Below are positions 41,290 through 44,216 of a DNA stretch of 44,216 bases, piece after piece. This DNA is from Bacillota bacterium (GTDB lineage: Bacteria > Bacillota_A > Clostridia > Lachnospirales > Lachnospiraceae), in assembly GCA_023443925.1 (NCBI GenBank), contig JAEZSL010000023.1, positions 1-44,216 on the forward strand. Direction: 5' to 3'. The position numbers and the translations under genes are program-made. The notes beneath the pieces were generated by a model. That model did not search any database. It saw only the letters and a program-made list of their open reading frames with translations, and was not told the origin of the DNA. Within the stretch, counting starts at the first letter, position 1, and each line of letters opens with the position of its first letter.

Positions 41290-41757
41290 ATGACAAAGAA
41301 AGAAGAATACGAACAAAAAACAGAAAAACTTTTAGAACCGATTATCAAAAAAAATAATTACGACCTTGTAGATGTGGAATATGTAAAGGAAGGCGGCAAC
41401 TGGTATCTTAGAGCTTACATCGATAAAGAAGGTGGTTTTACGGTTGATGACTGTGAGCTTGTGAGCAGACAGTTGAGTGACTTACTGGATCAGCATGACT
41501 ATATTCCGGATGCCTATATTCTTGAAGTTAGTTCACCCGGTCTTGGAAGGCAGTTAAAAAAAGAAAAAGACTACGCAAGAAGCATAAACGAAGAAGTGGA
41601 AATCAAACTTTATAAACCGATAAATAAACAGAAAGAAGTTACCGGTGTTTTAATCGGCTATGATGAAGAAAAGTTTATAATCAGGCTGGAAGACGAAAGT
41701 ACCATGGAAATCCCCCGCCAGAATACGGCACTCATTCGTCTGGCTTTTGATTTTTAG
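41290..41757 (+). CDS. rimP: Ribosome maturation factor RimP
   Basis: 155 residues from ATG 41290, 7 bases after GGAGGG; an earlier start at 41260 lacks a site. It assists assembly of the 30S subunit. Motifs: YDLVDVEYVKEGGNWYLRAYIDKEGGFTVDDC, YILEVSSPGLGRQLKKEKDY. First gene of the operon with nusA, as usual in Firmicutes. Confidence 0.95.
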   Translation: MTKKEEYEQKTEKLLEPIIKKNNYDLVDVEYVKEGGNWYLRAYIDKEGGFTVDDCELVSRQLSDLLDQHDYIPDAYILEVSSPGLGRQLKKEKDYARSINEEVEIKLYKPINKQKEVTGVLIGYDEEKFIIRLEDESTMEIPRQNTALIRLAFDF

Positions 41758-41823
41758 CAGATAAGTTAATGGTATAGTTTCAGGGTATTGAACAAGAACA
41801 TTTATGAGGAGGATCAACGGAAA

Positions 41824-42885
41824 ATGAATAACAACAAAGAGTTAATTGACGCATTGAATCAGATCGAAAGAGAAAAAGATATCAGCAAAGAGATACTATT
41901 GGAAGCCATGGAGAATTCCCTGGTAGCAGCCTGCAAAAACCATTTTGGCAAAGCCGACAATATCCGGGTTAATATAAACAGAGACACCGGAGCCGTAGGT
42001 GTATATGCCGAGAGAGAAATCGTGGAAACCGTAACGGACCCGGTAACACAAATCAGTGTTGTGGAAGCCAGGCTTAAGTATCCGAAGAATGATATCGGTG
42101 ATATTGTAAATGTGGAAGTAACTCCTAAGAACTTTGGCAGGATAGCTGCTCAGAAAGCAAAACAGGTAGTTGTTCAAAAGATCAGGGAAGAAGAGAGAAA
42201 AGTTCTGTTTAATCAGTATTACAGCAAGGAAAAAGATGTGGTTACCGGTATTGTACAGCGTTACGTAGGCAATAATGTAAGTATAAATTTAGGTAAAGTA
42301 GATGCCGTGCTGACTGAAAACGAGCAGGTTAAGACAGAGCACTTTAGACCAACCGACCGTATTAAACTGTATGTACTTGAAGTAAAGGACACTACCAAAG
42401 GCCCCAGAATCACCGTATCAAGAACCCATCCTGAACTTGTGAAGCGGTTGTTTGAAGCGGAGGTAACAGAAGTTAAGGACGGAACCGTGGAAATTAAAAG
42501 CATCTCAAGAGAAGCCGGTTCCAGAACAAAAATGGCTGTATATTCCAACAACCCCGATGTTGATCCGGTAGGTGCCTGTGTCGGTATGAACGGTGCCAGG
42601 GTAAACGCCATCGTCAATGAATTACGGGGTGAAAAAATTGACATTATCAACTGGCATGACGATCCGTCAATCCTGATTGAAAATGCTTTAAGTCCTGCCA
42701 AAGTAGTATCCGTGTATGTGGAAGAAGGCGAAAAAAGTGCCCGTGTCATTGTTCCGGATTACCAGTTATCCCTTGCTATCGGTAAAGAAGGACAGAATGC
42801 CAGACTGGCAGCCAGACTTACCGGCTATAAGATTGATATAAAAAGCGAATCACAGGCTGAAGGCTATGGCTGGGATCAAATGTAA
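41824..42885 (+). CDS. nusA: Transcription termination/antitermination factor NusA
   Basis: 353 residues from ATG 41824, ~10 bases after AGGAGG; the frame from 41788 includes that site and is rejected. The N-terminal RNA polymerase-binding domain (1-~125) is followed by S1 (VTGIVQRYVGNNVSINLGKVDAVL) and two KH domains (VDPVGACVGMNGARVNAIVNEL, SLAIGKEGQNARLAARLTGYKIDI). The Firmicute form without the acidic repeats of the E. coli C-terminus. It binds RNA polymerase and affects pausing and termination. Confidence 0.96.
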   Translation: MNNNKELIDALNQIEREKDISKEILLEAMENSLVAACKNHFGKADNIRVNINRDTGAVGVYAEREIVETVTDPVTQISVVEARLKYPKNDIGDIVNVEVTPKNFGRIAAQKAKQVVVQKIREEERKVLFNQYYSKEKDVVTGIVQRYVGNNVSINLGKVDAVLTENEQVKTEHFRPTDRIKLYVLEVKDTTKGPRITVSRTHPELVKRLFEAEVTEVKDGTVEIKSISREAGSRTKMAVYSNNPDVDPVGACVGMNGARVNAIVNELRGEKIDIINWHDDPSILIENALSPAKVVSVYVEEGEKSARVIVPDYQLSLAIGKEGQNARLAARLTGYKIDIKSESQAEGYGWDQM

Positions 42886-42896
42886 GAACATATGGC

Positions 42897-42912
42897 TGCC
42901 GCTTTGGCGGCA
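42897..42912 (+). other. Hairpin between nusA and rnpM
   Basis: TGCCGC and GCGGCA form 6 bp with loop TTTG. The flanking text (GGCTGCCGC, GGCGGCAATGTGAG) recalls the outer arms of the two-hairpin module, but the second hairpin is missing. Confidence 0.45.
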
Positions 42913-42952
42913 ATGTGAGTTTATATCAGGAAGGTTTGCATAGGGTGCAGAT

Positions 42953-43228
42953 ATGAGTGTAACTAAAAAAATTCCCCAAAGACAATGTATTGGCTGCGGG
43001 GAGATGAAAAATAAAAAAGAAATGATAAGAGTGATAAAAACACCGGAAGAGAATATAATTATTGATGTTACCGGTAAAAAAAACGGCAGAGGAGCATACA
43101 TATGCAAATCCGTAGAATGTTTTCAGAAAGCCGTTAAAAGCCGGGGACTGGAACGTTCCTTGAAGGTGAATATTCCTCGTGAAGTCTATGAAGAATTAGA
43201 AAAGGAGCTGAGTGGACTTGGATTATGA
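42953..43228 (+). CDS. rnpM: RnpM/YlxR RNA-binding protein (DUF448)
   Basis: 91 residues. Conserved start PQRQCIGCGEMKNKKEMIRVI with a Cys-x2-Cys pair, then KKNGRGAYICKSVECFQKAVKSRGLERSL. YlxR has been described as a modulator of RNase P in Bacillus (named RnpM). It lies between nusA and ylxQ, the standard order. The ribosome site is weak (GGGTG about 5 bases upstream). Confidence 0.93.
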   Translation: MSVTKKIPQRQCIGCGEMKNKKEMIRVIKTPEENIIIDVTGKKNGRGAYICKSVECFQKAVKSRGLERSLKVNIPREVYEELEKELSGLGL

Positions 43229-43598
43229 AAAAGATAATAATGGGCTCAGGCCCAATACCGAAAAAAAAGTATTTTCTTATATTGGATTAGCAGCCAAAGC
43301 AGGCTTTCTTGCCAGCGGTGAATTTATGTCAGAAAAAGCCGTAAAGGAAGGCAAAGCCAAGTTAGTAATTGTTGCGGAGGATGCATCAGATAATACAAAA
43401 AAAATGTTTACCAATATGTGTACTTACTACAAAGTGCCGATTTACTTTTTTGGTGAAAAAACAAAACTTGGCCATGCAATAGGTAAAGAATTCAGAGCAT
43501 CTTTAGTCCTGTTAGATAAAGGCCTGGCTGATATGGTAGAAAAGCAACTGGACACAGTCAACAAAGACGGGTGTATGGAAACATACACCAGGTCGTAA
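43212..43598 (+). CDS. YlxQ, L7Ae-family RNA-binding protein
   Basis: 128 residues from GTG 43212, overlapping the rnpM end by 17 bases. L7Ae/L30e core: VFSYIGLAAKAGFLASGE, KAKLVIVAEDASDNTKKM, VPIYFFGEKTKLGHAIGK. Likely an rRNA-binding or k-turn-binding protein of unknown role in the infB operon. AAAGGAG precedes the start; a TTG six bases on is another possible start. Confidence 0.9.
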   Translation: MDLDYEKDNNGLRPNTEKKVFSYIGLAAKAGFLASGEFMSEKAVKEGKAKLVIVAEDASDNTKKMFTNMCTYYKVPIYFFGEKTKLGHAIGKEFRASLVLLDKGLADMVEKQLDTVNKDGCMETYTRS

Positions 43599-43615
43599 TC
43601 GTGGAGGTAGTAAGT

Positions 43616-44216
43616 ATGGGAAAAATTAAAATATATGAGTTAGCAAAAGAAATCGATAAACACAGTAAGGATATTATCACTTACTTAAATGAAAAGGGTA
43701 TGGAAGTGAAAAGCCATATGAGCAGTATTGATGACGGTGCGGTGAATATGGTTAAAGATCATTTCACACCCAGGGCAAAAGTACAGGATAAGCCGGCAGC
43801 TGCCCAGCCCGTTGCCAAAACAGAGAATGCTGCGGCACCTGCCCAGAGTTCCGGCACTTCGGCGCATTCTCAGCAGACCTCCGGTACATCATACCAGAAC
43901 AGGCCTTCTAGTTCCGGTCAGGGTGGTCAATACAATCAGAATCAAAGATCAGGTCAAAACTATTCTTCTGATCGGCCTTCAGGGCAATATGGCCAGAACC
44001 GCCAGGGCAACAGACCTGATGGCAGAACCCAGGGTGATCAGCAAGGTCAGAACCGTCCTTACGGTCAGAATCGTCCCGATGGGCAGAACCGCCCCTATGG
44101 CCAGAACCGTCCCGATGGTCAGAACCGTTCTTACGGCCAGAACCAGCAGGGTCAGACCGTCCCGATGGTCAGAACCGACCTTACAATCAGAACCGTCCCG
44201 ACGGCCAGAACCGTCC
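43616..44216 (+). CDS. infB: Translation initiation factor IF-2, N-terminal part (partial)
   Basis: The gene starts with ATG 43616 after GGAGG and reads KIKIYELAKEIDKHSKDIIT, the IF2-N domain, then a low-complexity region of GQNRPDG/GQNRPYG-type repeats. It leaves the window before the GTPase domain. The repeats read in frame until about 44153, where GGTCAGACCGTCCC occurs in place of the expected GGTCAGAACCGTCCC; one A is missing. From there the frame gives QTVPMVRTDL and no longer GQNR, while the +1 frame resumes GQNRPYNQNRPDG. There is no stop before 44216. It may be a sequencing or assembly error or a real frameshift. Confidence 0.9.
   Translation, partial: MGKIKIYELAKEIDKHSKDIITYLNEKGMEVKSHMSSIDDGAVNMVKDHFTPRAKVQDKPAAAQPVAKTENAAAPAQSSGTSAHSQQTSGTSYQNRPSSSGQGGQYNQNQRSGQNYSSDRPSGQYGQNRQGNRPDGRTQGDQQGQNRPYGQNRPDGQNRPYGQNRPDGQNRSYGQNQQGQTVPMVRTDLTIRTVPTARTV

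Overview
The window looks like chromosomal DNA from a motile, anaerobic, low-GC Firmicute, most likely a Lachnospiraceae member of the Lachnoclostridium/Anaerocolumna type. This is inferred from the clostridial cheB-cheA-cheW-cheC-cheD-fliA order, a fapA/DUF342 and DUF6115 tail on that operon, a hisZ-hisG-hisD-hisB-hisIE cluster, the rimP-nusA-rnpM-ylxQ-infB operon, strong AGGAGG-type ribosome sites and AT-rich spacers. No 16S gene is present, so genus is not determined.

Layout. (1) 1-8243: 3' end of a flagellar/chemotaxis operon: cheB end, cheA, cheW, cheC, cheD, a small membrane protein, the motility sigma factor, a FapA-like protein, two small proteins and an MltG-N-like protein, closed by a terminator at 8266. 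(2) 8461-13416: single genes on both strands: a DUF434 protein, a lipoprotein, a YcxB-like membrane protein, Nudix and GNAT enzymes, tRNA-Leu(CAA), and an anti-sigma-like zinc-finger membrane protein. (3) 13613-24523: polA, coaE, a long FtsA-like ATPase, a WalJ-like metallo-hydrolase, an ACT protein with its UPF0210 partner, a PepD-like dipeptidase and a CapA-like protein. (4) 24986-33591: LCP envelope protein with an in-frame stop near its N-terminus, M23 peptidase, small (p)ppGpp synthetase, rRNA methyltransferase, two pseudouridine synthases, a HAD phosphatase and RecU. (5) 33592-35942: a degenerate ~39-41 bp tandem repeat array split by a 1.76 kb IS3-family element with a 3 bp target duplication. 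(6) 35943-41064: histidine operon ending in a HisIE carrying an extra N-terminal HisA/HisF-like barrel. (7) 41113-44216: rimP-nusA-rnpM-ylxQ-infB; infB runs off the window and carries an apparent 1 bp deletion in a repeat-rich stretch.

Most genes are conserved housekeeping functions. The least explained signal is a two-hairpin sequence module placed directly before the start codons of three unrelated genes (polA, an RsuA-like synthase, a HAD phosphatase). Its arms differ between copies by paired changes that keep the base pairing, so it looks like a conserved structured leader or a mobile palindromic element. Other unexplained structure: a hairpin cluster with a duplicated 43 bp unit before the (p)ppGpp synthetase, two families of intergenic tandem repeats, a long inverted repeat before recU, and a duplicated ribosome-site sequence before the WalJ-like gene.

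Limits: everything here is read by eye. Family names rest on recognisable motifs and gene order, and no database search was run.
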